A stretch of 64,000 nucleotides of DNA from positions 1-64,000 of the forward strand of contig JAMFSR010000037.1 in the NCBI GenBank assembly GCA_026225395.1, given 5' to 3'. Numbering within the stretch: the stretch's first letter is position 1; every line of letters begins with the position of its first letter. The translations under genes were made by a program, and so were the position numbers. The stretch comes from Granulicella sapmiensis. GTDB taxonomy: Bacteria; Acidobacteriota; Terriglobia; Terriglobales; Acidobacteriaceae. Of this stretch, positions 44,539 to 53,624 are shown in pieces. The notes under the pieces were generated by a model. The model was not told the DNA's origin, searched no databases, and saw nothing but the letters and a program-made list of their open reading frames with translations.

Positions 44539-45501
44539 ATGCACCCATCCTCAACCCCCACCGACACCAACCTCGTCCGCGGCCATCACAAGCTAGGCGC
44601 CTTCGACCTCACCTTCTGCTCCGACGGCACCTACCTCCTCGATGGCGGCGCCATGTTCGGTGTCGTCCCCAAAACCCTCTGGCAGAAGCGCGCCCCCGCC
44701 GACGACCTCAACCGCATCCTCCTCGGCATGAACACCGTCGTCGTCCGCACCGGCTCCACGGTAGTCCTCATCGAAACCGGCATCGGCAACAAGCAGCCCG
44801 CGAAGATGAAAGAGATCCACCAAAACCAGGAACTCCTCCCGGCCTCCTTAGCCGCTGCCGGCATCCACCCCGAAGAAGTCACCCACGTCATCAACACCCA
44901 CCTGCACTTCGACCACTGCGGCTGGAACACCACCCTCCACCCCGACGGCACCGTAACCCCCACCTTCCCCAACGCCCGCTACTTCGCCGCTGCCGGCGAA
45001 CTAGCCCACGGACGCCTCCAGCTCGATCGCGACAAAGTCAGCTACCTCGCTCCCAACTACGATCCCCTCATCGCCACCGGCCAGCTCACCCTCCTCGACC
45101 TCGACGCCACGGGCAACTTCACCCCCACCGATCCCCGCCTGCAAGGCCCAGAACCCTTGCCGTCCATCCCCATCCAAACCTCGGCCCAAATCACCGAAGG
45201 CATCTGGGTAGAAGCCTTCCCCGGCCACACGGCCAGTATGCTCGGCGTCCACATCGAATCTGGCGGCGAGCACGCCTGCTACATCGCAGATCTCATCCCC
45301 ACGCACCATCACCTCGACGCCACCTGGGTCATGGGCTACGACCTCGACCCCCTCACCTGCATAGCGCAGCGCAAGGCCTTCCTCACCCGCGCCATCGCGG
45401 AGCACTGGCTGGTCCTCTTCACCCACGACCACCACGTCCCCTTCGGCTATCTGGAGTGGAACGAAAAGAGCAAGCCCGTCCTCGCCCCTAGCGCCCCGTA
45501 G
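44539..45501 (+). CDS. Metallo-beta-lactamase-fold hydrolase
   Basis: A 320-aa MBL-fold protein. The zinc motif HLHFDHCGWN follows VINTH, further ligands lie in FPGHTASM, the Asp region YIADLIPTHHH and the C-terminal His in FTHDHHVPFGY. The arrangement is as in AttM/AHL-lactonase-like or general hydrolases of the family; the substrate is unknown. It has no signal peptide. Its stop overlaps the converging dut gene by 14 bp. Confidence 0.88.
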   Translation: MHPSSTPTDTNLVRGHHKLGAFDLTFCSDGTYLLDGGAMFGVVPKTLWQKRAPADDLNRILLGMNTVVVRTGSTVVLIETGIGNKQPAKMKEIHQNQELLPASLAAAGIHPEEVTHVINTHLHFDHCGWNTTLHPDGTVTPTFPNARYFAAAGELAHGRLQLDRDKVSYLAPNYDPLIATGQLTLLDLDATGNFTPTDPRLQGPEPLPSIPIQTSAQITEGIWVEAFPGHTASMLGVHIESGGEHACYIADLIPTHHHLDATWVMGYDLDPLTCIAQRKAFLTRAIAEHWLVLFTHDHHVPFGYLEWNEKSKPVLAPSAP

Positions 45502-45949
45502 ACCCAAACCCCGCCACACCCCGTGGCGCCTCCGCCAGCGTATCGGTCTCCTCAAACGTAGCCTGAATCCGTTCCACCACCCGCAGCTGCGCAATCCGGT
45601 GCCCCGGCGCGACCATCTGCGTTTCAGCCGCCAGGTTCGTCAGCACAATCTTCAACTCCCCCCGATACCCCGGGTCGATCACCCCAGCCAGCGTCGTAAT
45701 TCCACGCAGTGCCAGCCCCGAGCGATCTTCCACCAACGCTCCATGCGTACTCGGCAGCTCCAGCGCCAGCCCCGTCCTCACAGCCACCGTCGACCCCTCA
45801 CGCCCCGCCGGCGCCAGCGTCGCCGCTTCCGCCGCAAACAGGTCGGCAGCCAGATCACCAAAAGGCCCCGTATGGGCATAACGCGGAAGCTGCGCAGCAG
45901 GATGCAAACGCTGCACCCGAATCGTAGGAAAATTGCGATCGTCGTTCAT
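45488..45949 (-). CDS. dut: dUTP diphosphatase
   Basis: A 153-aa trimeric dUTPase that cuts dUTP to dUMP and keeps uracil out of DNA. The five family motifs are seen: AADLFAAE, VEDRSGLALRG, GVIDPGYRGELKIVLTN, a motif 4 in GHRIAQLRVV and the C-terminal arm RGVAGFGSTGR. The ATG at 45949 gives the normal length; a longer frame is open upstream. It overlaps the converging hydrolase gene by 14 bp. Confidence 0.93.
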   Translation of the reverse strand: MNDDRNFPTIRVQRLHPAAQLPRYAHTGPFGDLAADLFAAEAATLAPAGREGSTVAVRTGLALELPSTHGALVEDRSGLALRGITTLAGVIDPGYRGELKIVLTNLAAETQMVAPGHRIAQLRVVERIQATFEETDTLAEAPRGVAGFGSTGR

Positions 45950-46062
45950 CGTTTCGAGTGTCGCACGAACGTCTTTGTCGTCGCTCTTGCTCACAACCGG
46001 AAACGCTCCCAGACCACCCTCATCCCTCACTCCTTAAGACCCTCAAACCTCTACAAACCCCA

Positions 46063-47403
46063 TCACCGCGTCGAAGTCGACCGAAACAAATACACCGTCA
46101 ATACCGCAATCAACGGCTCAATCGGGTGCCGAAACCGCGCCTGCACCGTCACCACATAGTAAGCAAGCGGCACCAGCCCAAACACAGCCGCAAACAACCA
46201 CGACCCTGGCACACGCCGCCGCAGCATCAACCCCAATCCCATCAACCCTGCCGCCGAAAGGAAGCTGAAGTTCGCAATCCGGAAGATCTCATTCGACGGA
46301 TGCTTCTCCGCCGGGTGCGGCACCCCCCGCCAGAAGAACTCCACCCGCTCCGCCGTCAGCTTCAGAAACGTAAGCGGCTGCGTCCGCAGGTTGGCCCACC
46401 CCTGCTCCCCGCGCATCCGCGCATAAGCCACTTCACCCATCGAGGCATACAGCTTGTACTCCGGGTTCCGCGTATCCAGCGGCACCGCCTGCCCCCACTC
46501 AAACACATCGTGATAAAACAGAGAACTTTGATAAAGCTCCACACCAAAGTTGTCCCGCGTCGGGATGAACGCATGCATCGCGCGCTCATTCCGCAGTATC
46601 CACGGCAGCAGCGTCAGCGCAAACACCATGCACGCCGCGGTCGCCCCAAGAATCCCACGCTCGAATCCAGTCGCATGCTGCTCGTCATGCGAAAACAGAA
46701 TCCAGAGAATCGTCGCAGGAAACACCAGCAGCAGCGAAGCATTCGAAAGCGCAATCAACCCCCACAACAGGCCAAACAAAGCCCAGTGAATCAAGTCGCG
46801 CCGTGGGTTGGAATTCGCAGGCTCATGTTCACCCACGCCCCGCAGCCGCAACGCCAGCACCAACGTCCACGTAAACAAACACGTCGTCAGCGACATCTCC
46901 CATATCCAGTGGATCGCATACTGCAGAAACGCCGGATATACCGCCCAAAACCAAGCCGACCACAACGCCACCGGCGCCACATGCTTCGATGCCCGTCGCG
47001 CAATCCCTGGCGCATCGAAACACCGCGCCGCAATCTCATACACCGCCGGTGCCACCAGCGCCGAAAACAAGCTGTTGCACGCCAGTATGAAAAACGCCGC
47101 CGCATTCGTATAAAGCCCAAACACCTTGAACGCCAGAGCAATCAGCAGCGGATATAGCGGAGGCAGCCAAGCCGTCGGCCCTGACGGCCCATTGAAGGGA
47201 TTGGCATACCCCTGCCCCTGCACCAGCGACCGCGCGATCCGCCCGCCTTCAAATCCAAAATTGAAGTGGTCCCCATCGATCCGGATCTTGTACGTATGTC
47301 CGATCGCGATAGCTGCCAGCCGCAGCCCAAACGCGACCCAGAAAATCGTCTTCGGAGCACGAAACATTTTCCCGTTTTGGGCTTCAGTCTGCATCAGTTT
47401 CAC
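46063..47403 (-). CDS. Glycosyltransferase family 39-like membrane protein, first
   Basis: A 446-aa polytopic membrane protein. The first helix precedes KIRIDGDHFNFGFEGGRIAR, where acidic residues in the first outer loop resemble the catalytic Asp of GT-C fold (PMT/ArnT-like) enzymes. About ten helices follow, then a soluble end. Such proteins move sugars from lipid carriers to proteins, lipids or polysaccharides. A second member follows upstream on the same strand, so the two may work in one surface-glycan pathway. Confidence 0.75.
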   Translation of the reverse strand: MKLMQTEAQNGKMFRAPKTIFWVAFGLRLAAIAIGHTYKIRIDGDHFNFGFEGGRIARSLVQGQGYANPFNGPSGPTAWLPPLYPLLIALAFKVFGLYTNAAAFFILACNSLFSALVAPAVYEIAARCFDAPGIARRASKHVAPVALWSAWFWAVYPAFLQYAIHWIWEMSLTTCLFTWTLVLALRLRGVGEHEPANSNPRRDLIHWALFGLLWGLIALSNASLLLVFPATILWILFSHDEQHATGFERGILGATAACMVFALTLLPWILRNERAMHAFIPTRDNFGVELYQSSLFYHDVFEWGQAVPLDTRNPEYKLYASMGEVAYARMRGEQGWANLRTQPLTFLKLTAERVEFFWRGVPHPAEKHPSNEIFRIANFSFLSAAGLMGLGLMLRRRVPGSWLFAAVFGLVPLAYYVVTVQARFRHPIEPLIAVLTVYLFRSTSTR

Positions 47404-47486
47404 TCTACCCGGATGTCAAGTTTGCTGGACACCGTGCCCATCCACAAAACACCACAGACCCACCACAACTCTCCACAAAAACGCAC

Positions 47487-49082
47487 TCATTTTTTGAGGT
47501 AGATCCGGTACGAAAACGGCTGTGCCGGATGCCTCCACCAGCCAATCGTATGCGGCGGTGTCCGCTCCGTGTAAAGCGCATAATTTTCAGCCACATACGC
47601 CTCAAATTGAGGCCACCGATCCAGTCGCGCGAAGCTCCTGTTCTGCGTAAAACAGTCCTGATCGGTCACCACCAGCACCTTTGGCCGCGCTTCCTCCACC
47701 GCACTCAAAAACTCCTCACGATACCTGTCCTGATACGCCGATGGCTTCGGCTGGAAGGCATAGCAGTCGTACAGATATCCCGTAGCCTGCACCAGCCGCA
47801 GGTTGTACAGCGTGATGATGCAACCAGCAGTGTTATCAAAGCACTGCACCTGGTTCTGCAGACTCGCGGGGCTGTTCTGATGAATGTCCGCGCCGTCCTG
47901 CAGCTTGCCATCAGAGCTCTTCAGGCTGGTGTTGCTCAGGGTCTTCAGGTCATAGGCCAGGCCTCGGTTGAACTCCTGATTGCGCCAGTCGAAGTGGTTC
48001 GCAATCGACGCTGAAACAGGGCCTAGGAACAACGCACCCAGCAGGATCGTCACCAGCGCCGCGTACCGGATCCACGTTGTGCGATGCAGCGCATTGAAGG
48101 CCAGCAAGCCGATCAGCAGGAACAGGAACGCCTCGGTCGGATAGCGGTGATACGGATAGCCTTTGCCCTGCAGCACATAGCTCACGCAACCCAGCAGCGT
48201 GCCCGCGAGCATCAGCTGACCTTGCCAGTGCTGCCACGGCTTCCTTGCAACAAACACCGGCACAATGGGGATCGCAACAGCCAGCAGCACAGTCGGAAAG
48301 CTGCCTACGATGAGGTTGATCAAGGGGGGCCTGCCCAGCGCGGCGTGATAGGCACTCAGCCCGGTCATCGTGCTGATGGAGGCTGGGATAGCGCCGTAGT
48401 GCTGCAGCCAGCCGAGCATCGCGACGACAGGAATCAGGAATCCGAGCGTCGCATCGAGAAACGGGCCTGTCTTCGCGCGATGCAGTTGGTGCAGATGCAT
48501 CCAGAGCAGCACCGCAAAGACCACAGCGAACAACGCGCCGGAGGGTTTGATCGTTGTGGCGCAGCCAAGGAAGAAGCCGAACAACGCATAAAGCCAGTTA
48601 TGCCGCGTACGCACCGCGTACACCAGTGCCGCAACGGCGGGCAGCAGCATGGCTGCCATCATCAGGTCGCGCTGGCCGGTATGTGTGGGGCCATCGCGAA
48701 AGTGGATCAGTGCAAACAGCGCCCCGGCCCAGAAGCCCGCAAGCCAATCTGTAGGGCGAGCGATGAGGATCATCGAAAGCCATATCGCGCAGACGAGTAG
48801 GAAGTCCGCAAACCGCCAGGCCAGCGGCCCGTCGCCGAGCGCATGTCGCGCAGCCCACTCCAGCGCGTAGGTTCCAGGCAGGTCCATTTCGATGATCTGG
48901 GTGTAAGGCGCCTTGCCGTGATCGAGCAGAAACGTCGTGTAGTGCAGCAGCGGCGAATCGCCGACAATCGGCCAGTGGATCGTTCCGATAACCGCCGAAA
49001 GCACTGAAGCCGACAACGCAAGCAAGATCGCCGTGCGCAGAATGCGTTGAGAAAGCGGGCGGCGATGGGTGGTTTCAGGCAT
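47487..49082 (-). CDS. Glycosyltransferase family 39-like membrane protein, second
   Basis: A 531-aa GT-C-like protein. After the first helix it has YTTFLLDHGKAPYTQIIEMD LP, a loop with acidic residues like the catalytic site of the family, then about ten helices and a ~150-residue soluble C-terminal domain containing PKVLVVTDQDCF. The two genes are 83 bp apart on one strand. Acceptor and donor are unknown. Confidence 0.75.
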   Translation of the reverse strand: MPETTHRRPLSQRILRTAILLALSASVLSAVIGTIHWPIVGDSPLLHYTTFLLDHGKAPYTQIIEMDLPGTYALEWAARHALGDGPLAWRFADFLLVCAIWLSMILIARPTDWLAGFWAGALFALIHFRDGPTHTGQRDLMMAAMLLPAVAALVYAVRTRHNWLYALFGFFLGCATTIKPSGALFAVVFAVLLWMHLHQLHRAKTGPFLDATLGFLIPVVAMLGWLQHYGAIPASISTMTGLSAYHAALGRPPLINLIVGSFPTVLLAVAIPIVPVFVARKPWQHWQGQLMLAGTLLGCVSYVLQGKGYPYHRYPTEAFLFLLIGLLAFNALHRTTWIRYAALVTILLGALFLGPVSASIANHFDWRNQEFNRGLAYDLKTLSNTSLKSSDGKLQDGADIHQNSPASLQNQVQCFDNTAGCIITLYNLRLVQATGYLYDCYAFQPKPSAYQDRYREEFLSAVEEARPKVLVVTDQDCFTQNRSFARLDRWPQFEAYVAENYALYTERTPPHTIGWWRHPAQPFSYRIYLKK

Positions 49083-49195
49083 GAAAGGCTTGCGGACTGA
49101 TTCTATCGGAGCGCATCCTTTTCATGTGCCGGTACTCGCGGTTGGCTGGAGAATGAGTCTATCGCTCTGTTGGCGAAAGGTCAGGAGGTTTCAGC

Positions 49196-49945
49196 ATGAA
49201 GCTTCGGAGAGCGGTTTTGACCGCTGTTTTGGCATCGCTGGGATGCGGTTGTGCGATGGCGCAGGCGGCCGCGGTTTCCGAGCATCCCGTGCTGGTGGAG
49301 CTGTTTACGTCGGAGGGCTGCTCGAGCTGCCCGCCGGCTGACGAAGTCTTGCGCAAGTTGCATGACATGCACACGCAGGCCGGAACACTGATCGTGACCC
49401 TGAGCGAGCATGTGACGTACTGGAACCACGATGGATGGACCGATCCTTTCTCCGACCAGGCGTTTACGGACCGGCAAAGTGACTATGAGAAACGGCTGGG
49501 TGTGAGCGAGGTTTATACGCCACAGGTGGTGGTGATGGGGCAGGCGCAGGTGCTGGGGAGCGATGGGTACAACATACTGAAGGCCGTGGACGCGGCGCGG
49601 TCGAACGCGGTGACGCTGCATATCGTTGCGGCTAAGGTCGACGGCAAGAAAGCGGTGCTGACGTTTTCGGTGGATGGAACGCTGCCGAAGAAGGGCGCCG
49701 ATATCTACGCGGTGGTGACCGACGACACCGATACGACCCATGTGCTGCGCGGAGAGAATAAGGACCGGACGATTACGCATGTGTCGGTGGCGCGGAGCCT
49801 GACGAAAGTGGCGACGGTGAAGGATGCGACAGCACACTCGGCTACAATGAGCCTTCCAGCTTCGGGAAGCGGGCACCATGTGGTGCTGATTGCGCAGGAG
49901 TCAGAGGTGGGGAAGGTGCTGGCGGTTGAGACGAAGGGGTTGTGA
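49196..49945 (+). CDS. DUF1223 secreted thioredoxin-like protein
   Basis: A 249-aa exported protein with an N-terminal signal (RRAVLTAVLASLGCGCAMAQ). The core shows the DUF1223 pattern VLVELFTSEGCSSCPPADEV near residues 33-52, a thioredoxin-like CxxC, with HVTYWNHDGWTDPFSDQAFT and YTPQVVVMG further on. DUF1223 proteins are periplasmic and of unproven redox role. AGGAGG stands ahead of the ATG. Confidence 0.87.
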   Translation: MKLRRAVLTAVLASLGCGCAMAQAAAVSEHPVLVELFTSEGCSSCPPADEVLRKLHDMHTQAGTLIVTLSEHVTYWNHDGWTDPFSDQAFTDRQSDYEKRLGVSEVYTPQVVVMGQAQVLGSDGYNILKAVDAARSNAVTLHIVAAKVDGKKAVLTFSVDGTLPKKGADIYAVVTDDTDTTHVLRGENKDRTITHVSVARSLTKVATVKDATAHSATMSLPASGSGHHVVLIAQESEVGKVLAVETKGL

Positions 49946-49977
49946 AGTCAGGACACGACCGCCGACCGCTACTCACT

Positions 49978-50217
49978 CTAAGCCCGCCCATCGACGCCGG
50001 CCAAGAGTCGAGATGCGGTTGTTCCAAGAGCTCGGGCCACTTTCACAATGTTTAGAAGGCTGAGATTCCGTTCCCCATGTTCGATTCCACGATATAGGTC
50101 CAGTGAAGGCCGGCCCTTTCGGCAAGACCCTCTTGGGAGAGCCCGAGCTTTAGACGCCTCCTTCGACCGTTTCGCCGAGTTGAACGCGGGGATCAAGTAC
50201 CACGTCCCAATGCTCAA
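49978..50217 (-). pseudogene. XRE-type regulator gene with two frameshifts
   Basis: Three successive frames are needed to read one helix-turn-helix protein: GTG at 50203 gives VLDPRVQLGETV, then a +1-type break near 50160-50170 leads to RRRRLKLGLSQEGLAERAGL, then a second near 50088-50094 leads to GIEHGERNLSLLNIVKVARA to the stop. Each break is mended by adding one base. The pieces match a canonical XRE/Cro regulator of ~75 aa. The 79-codon open frame that exists is therefore not the original protein. Confidence 0.78.
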
Positions 50218-50295
50218 TCGAGCAATACTTTGGTTCTAGAGACGATGAGTATTACCATTCGAGCATCCGGCCCGTTTCTCGGAAGTTGGTAACCT

Positions 50296-51570
50296 ATGAT
50301 GTATAGCCGACAATCACGCGATTTACGTCAAGAGCTGCCACGGAATTTACTGCAAAAACACCCGTTTGCCTTCATGGTCGTAATCCTTGCGCTAGGCTTT
50401 TTCGCCTTCGCAGAATGGACCAACGCAAACGCTCCGCAACCTAAAAAACTCGACTACTCGAAGCCGATAGTGACAGGCTATTCGGCGATAATTTGTCCTC
50501 AGAGCGTGCTTTCGGACATTCGCGCCGACCACGACGCCAACGCACTATCTGAGGCCTTTTCAGCACTCACCAATAGGGCCCAAAAGGCAGAAGCACTCGG
50601 CTGTGAGGTCATACGGGAAGGCATCCCAGTCAAAGCATCAAAGATGGATGACTCCTTTGTTTCGATCAGCGTCAGTGGATTGCCGGGTAGCTTTTTCACG
50701 ATGGAGGGTGAGCTTGAGAATCCCGAGGGTGCCGTTTCTGTCCGCTCGGCAGACGGTGGAACAGATGCTCTGGCTACGGCTATGGAATCCGGGCGTATCG
50801 AGTTTCAGAAGGCGTTCCCCGCGCTCGACAAGTCGATGCCCAATCTCAGGTGGTTTGAGGATCAAATCGGCGGAGATTCTCAAGAGTCAGCTAGCCTCAT
50901 AACTCCCTACGGCGAGTGCATGCTTCTGACCGGAAATAGCTCAGCGGGATACAGCCTGTTGTTTGGAGGCAACTACTACCATGCTCCCCACGAAAAGGGC
51001 AAGATACTGGGAAGCTATCAAGGTCGGTTGACGGCCATTCATGCGGCGGAAGACTACTGTCACAGGTGGTATTTGGCCGAACGAAGCAAGCCGCCCAACG
51101 TGGCGCGCGATTCACATATCTGGTTCACCCCTGAAGATGAGGCGATTGGACCAACCGATCAAGCGCACGTCGCGGTTCCAGTCACGGCTCCCATCGAACG
51201 CCGCGTGCCGTCGACTCAGATTCCGCAATCCATCGCTCAGAACCGCAACGGCCAGGCCGCGCTCACCGTCGTGGATCGCGCCTTCGGCAATCGCTATTCC
51301 TACTACGTCAGCATCGTCGGTGAGACCGTCAATCGTAACTGGTACGGCCAGGAGATCGACGCCAAGTCTTCCCAGGGTAAGAGCGTCACCATCCTTTTCG
51401 ACATCAACCGCGATGGCACGCCCTCAAACATCCGTGTCGAAACCCCCAGCGGCTCGCCCAGCCTCGATCTTTCGGTGATCCATGCCCTGCAAAGTGTCGC
51501 CACCTTCGGCCCACTGCCCACTGGCGACAAACAAACCGTCGAGGACACCTTCACTTACCATCCGCAATAG
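50296..51570 (+). CDS. TonB-C-terminal domain protein with unknown N-terminal part
   Basis: A 424-aa protein with an N-terminal helix (PFAFMVVILALGFFAFAEW), a ~270-residue soluble middle of unknown family, and a C-terminal TonB_C-like domain from about residue 330 (VSIVGETVNRNWYGQEIDAK, then VTILFDINRDGTPSNIRVET). The last third has the usual GC-rich codon style, the first two thirds do not, so the gene looks like a join of a foreign 5' part with the 3' end of an acidobacterial TonB gene. If made, it could still contact outer-membrane receptors. Confidence 0.72.
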   Translation: MMYSRQSRDLRQELPRNLLQKHPFAFMVVILALGFFAFAEWTNANAPQPKKLDYSKPIVTGYSAIICPQSVLSDIRADHDANALSEAFSALTNRAQKAEALGCEVIREGIPVKASKMDDSFVSISVSGLPGSFFTMEGELENPEGAVSVRSADGGTDALATAMESGRIEFQKAFPALDKSMPNLRWFEDQIGGDSQESASLITPYGECMLLTGNSSAGYSLLFGGNYYHAPHEKGKILGSYQGRLTAIHAAEDYCHRWYLAERSKPPNVARDSHIWFTPEDEAIGPTDQAHVAVPVTAPIERRVPSTQIPQSIAQNRNGQAALTVVDRAFGNRYSYYVSIVGETVNRNWYGQEIDAKSSQGKSVTILFDINRDGTPSNIRVETPSGSPSLDLSVIHALQSVATFGPLPTGDKQTVEDTFTYHPQ

Positions 51571-51596
51571 TCTTGGCTAACCCGAAAGGTGTCCCT

Positions 51597-51653
51597 CAGG
51601 GGCTAAAGCCCTGTTGCATACAAGGCATTCAACGTACGAGCTAAAGCTCGTAC
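51597..51653. repeat. GGGGCTAAAGCCC and GTACGAGCT/AGCTCGTAC palindromes
   Basis: CAGGGGCTAAAGCCCTG (51597-51613) and a perfect 9-bp palindrome GTACGAGCT..AGCTCGTAC with an AA centre (51634-51653). Both share the core GCTAAAGC and resemble repeats dispersed in acidobacterial intergenic DNA. Confidence 0.65.
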
Positions 51654-51687
51654 CCTTCAAAACGTGAGTTTTCTAGCGGCCTCCTCA

Positions 51688-51724
51688 GGCAAATCAGGAC
51701 GCTCTTGTTTCGGCAAATCAGGAC
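51688..51724. repeat. Two direct copies of GGCAAATCAGGAC
   Basis: A 13-bp word at 51688-51700 and 51712-51724, spaced by 24 bp start to start. Tandem end repeats like these occur at the ends of IS21-type elements, so this may be a leftover IS end; no transposase is present. Confidence 0.5.
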
Positions 51725-51743
51725 ACTATTGGTCACAGGGCGA

Positions 51744-52541
51744 TCAGAGGCGGAGGTTGAGGAGTTTGCCTACTAGGGTGGAGAGTTTGGCGAGGTCGGC
51801 AGAGGCTTGCTGGCCTAGCTGCTGGGCTTCTTTGCCGTGGTGGCCTTCGGCGGCCAGGTAGAGGATGTTGGTGAGGCTCTGGAGGGGGTTGTTGATGCGG
51901 TGGGCGAGCTTGTTGGCCATGTCGGCGGCGGCCGTGGAGGCGGCTTGCTGGATGAGCTTTTGCTGCTGCTTGCGATGGCGGACGGCCATGGCGGCAAAGT
52001 CGGCGAGCATCTGCATCATGCGTTGATCGTTCTGGTCGAAGGCCTCGGTACGGCCGTGGGCCATGACGAAGATGGTGCCGCGGGTTTCGTCGACCTGCCA
52101 GGGGAGCAGGATGCCGTCGGTGACGAGCGGGGCGGTGATGCCCATGATGTCGAAGAATTTCTGGTTGACGCGGAAGAGCTGCGGACGGCCTCGCTGGAGG
52201 GTGACGCCGCAGGCGCTGGGGTAGCGCGGCAGGACGGCGTTGAGGAAGGCGGAGTATTCGCCGGCTGTGGCGACCCAGTGGTAGTAACTTTCGTCGGTGG
52301 CGTCTTCTTTGACGATGCTGATGCCGGCTGAATCGGCGCCACAAAGGTTGACGGCTGCGTTTACGAGCTCCTGAAGGAGGGTGTCCGGGGCTTCGACAAA
52401 GGCGTGGGCGATGCTCTGGAGCGCGGCCATCTGTGCGGTGGCATCGTGAGGATGAATGGCGCGGGCCGCAAAGCTGTCCAGAGCCTGAAGGTCGAGGACT
52501 TCCAGGCCGGTGTCGGCGATTGTCGAGGCAGATGTGCTCAT
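51744..52541 (-). CDS. GAF-HisKA protein without an ATPase domain
   Basis: A 265-aa cytoplasmic protein. Residues ~50-190 form a GAF-like domain (LCGADSAGISIVKED, then YPSACGVTLQRGRPQLF). A coiled coil leads to a phosphoacceptor-like segment MANKLAHRINNPLQSLTNIL, after which the protein stops with ~45 residues and no HATPase domain. It resembles the GAF-HisKA half of a histidine kinase. It could be phosphorylated by another kinase, or the gene may have lost its 3' part. Confidence 0.78.
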   Translation of the reverse strand: MSTSASTIADTGLEVLDLQALDSFAARAIHPHDATAQMAALQSIAHAFVEAPDTLLQELVNAAVNLCGADSAGISIVKEDATDESYYHWVATAGEYSAFLNAVLPRYPSACGVTLQRGRPQLFRVNQKFFDIMGITAPLVTDGILLPWQVDETRGTIFVMAHGRTEAFDQNDQRMMQMLADFAAMAVRHRKQQQKLIQQAASTAAADMANKLAHRINNPLQSLTNILYLAAEGHHGKEAQQLGQQASADLAKLSTLVGKLLNLRL

Positions 52542-52875
52542 GGAGGATGCTCAAGAACAAGCTGTGCTCATGCAGGTCGTGCCGCAGATTTGCTGGAGCC
52601 ATCATAAACGAACCCTCAGGCAGGAGGGTTCCAAGCTGACACAGAGCCGGCAAAGCCGAAAAACATTGACCTGAGGGGGGTGTTGGCGATAAACTTCTTA
52701 AGTTTGGCGATGCTGCCGGAGGTTCCGGTATGCAGGGTCGGCGGGCAGGCGGCTGAAGGTTAGCTGCGGGGCCTGAAGCCGGCGAGGTTAGCCTCCTCCT
52801 GACACGACATTTATAGGAATATCCTGAGGAAAGCCGAGCGTGGCGTTCTGCGCCCTGGCGATGAGGTTTCAAGTT
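52542..52875. other. Upstream region of rplU
   Basis: A 334-bp gap with no convincing gene. A possible promoter lies at 52666-52693, and a GGTTAGC word occurs twice (near 52759 and 52788) in what would be the mRNA leader of the L21 operon. No hairpin typical of a known ribosomal-protein leader was identified by eye. Confidence 0.5.
52666..52693 (+). promoter_or_regulatory. Possible sigma-70 promoter of rplU-rpmA
   Basis: TTGACC and GATAAA with a 16-bp spacer, about 180 bp upstream of rplU. Confidence 0.4.
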
Positions 52876-53208
52876 ATGTACGCAGTGATCAAGACCGGTG
52901 GCAAACAGTATCGCGTAACTCCTGGCGAGACGCTCAGGATCGAAACAACCGCGCATGAGAATGGCGCGCTCGAGTTTTCCGACGTCGTTGCCGTGAGCGG
53001 CGAAGAGGGCAAGTTCGAAGAGAAGCTCGAAGGCGCGAAGGTGCTGGGCGAAGTCGTTCGCGAAGGCCGCGGCGACAAGATCCTTGTGTTCCACTTCAAG
53101 CGCAAGAAGCAGTACAAGAAGATGCAGGGCCATCGCCAGAACTTCGTTGAAGTGAAGATCAACGAGATCCTGGTGAACGGCAAGAGCTTCAAGGCTGAAG
53201 CCAAGTAA
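52876..53208 (+). CDS. rplU: 50S ribosomal protein L21
   Basis: A 110-aa L21. The ATG at 52876 gives the family start MYAVIKTGGKQYRVTPGETL, with GAGG nine bases upstream; an earlier ATG would add five residues. The end HFKRKKQYKKMQGHRQNFVE is typical, as L21 binds 23S rRNA. It is followed by rpmA after 59 bp, the standard pair. Confidence 0.95.
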   Translation: MYAVIKTGGKQYRVTPGETLRIETTAHENGALEFSDVVAVSGEEGKFEEKLEGAKVLGEVVREGRGDKILVFHFKRKKQYKKMQGHRQNFVEVKINEILVNGKSFKAEAK

Positions 53209-53267
53209 TTGGCACGAATTTGAACAACGGCCGGTGACTCTGATCCCGGCGTGAAAGAGGCAGAACA

Positions 53268-53543
53268 GTGGCACATAAAAAAGGTCTTGGAAGCTCTAAG
53301 AACGGTCGCGATTCAAACGCGCAGCGGCTGGGCGTGAAGAAGTTCGGCGGCGAAGTCGTCACCGGCGGATCGATCCTGGTTCGCCAGCGCGGCACACCGC
53401 TGAAGGCCGGCAAGAACGTCGGTCGCGGCAAGGATGACACCTTGTATGCCGAGATCAGCGGCACCGTGAAGTTTGCCGATCGTGGCAAGCTCGGCCGGTT
53501 CGTTTCGATCATCGAAGCGGAAGCTGTCGCCGTTTCGGCTTAG
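53268..53543 (+). CDS. rpmA: 50S ribosomal protein L27
   Basis: A 91-aa L27 beginning [20 protein letters not shown], the tail that reaches the peptidyl-transferase centre. The start is GTG at 53268. No N-terminal extension of the cleaved Firmicutes type is present. The gene often next in line, obgE, is absent; a terminator follows directly. Confidence 0.95.
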   Translation: MAHKKGLGSSKNGRDSNAQRLGVKKFGGEVVTGGSILVRQRGTPLKAGKNVGRGKDDTLYAEISGTVKFADRGKLGRFVSIIEAEAVAVSA

Positions 53544-53570
53544 TTTTTCGCGGTGAAAGCCGCAAATGGG

Positions 53571-53604
53571 AAGCCCCGCAACCTCTTTGGAGGATGCGGG
53601 GCTT
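53571..53604 (+). terminator. rplU-rpmA terminator
   Basis: A two-part hairpin: AAGCCCCGCA with TGCGGGGCTT (10 bp) enclosing CCTC-TTTG-GAGG, followed by TTTTTGTG. It lies 28 bp past the rpmA stop. Confidence 0.93.
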
Positions 53605-53624
53605 TTTGTGTTTGTGCTCTAGTT

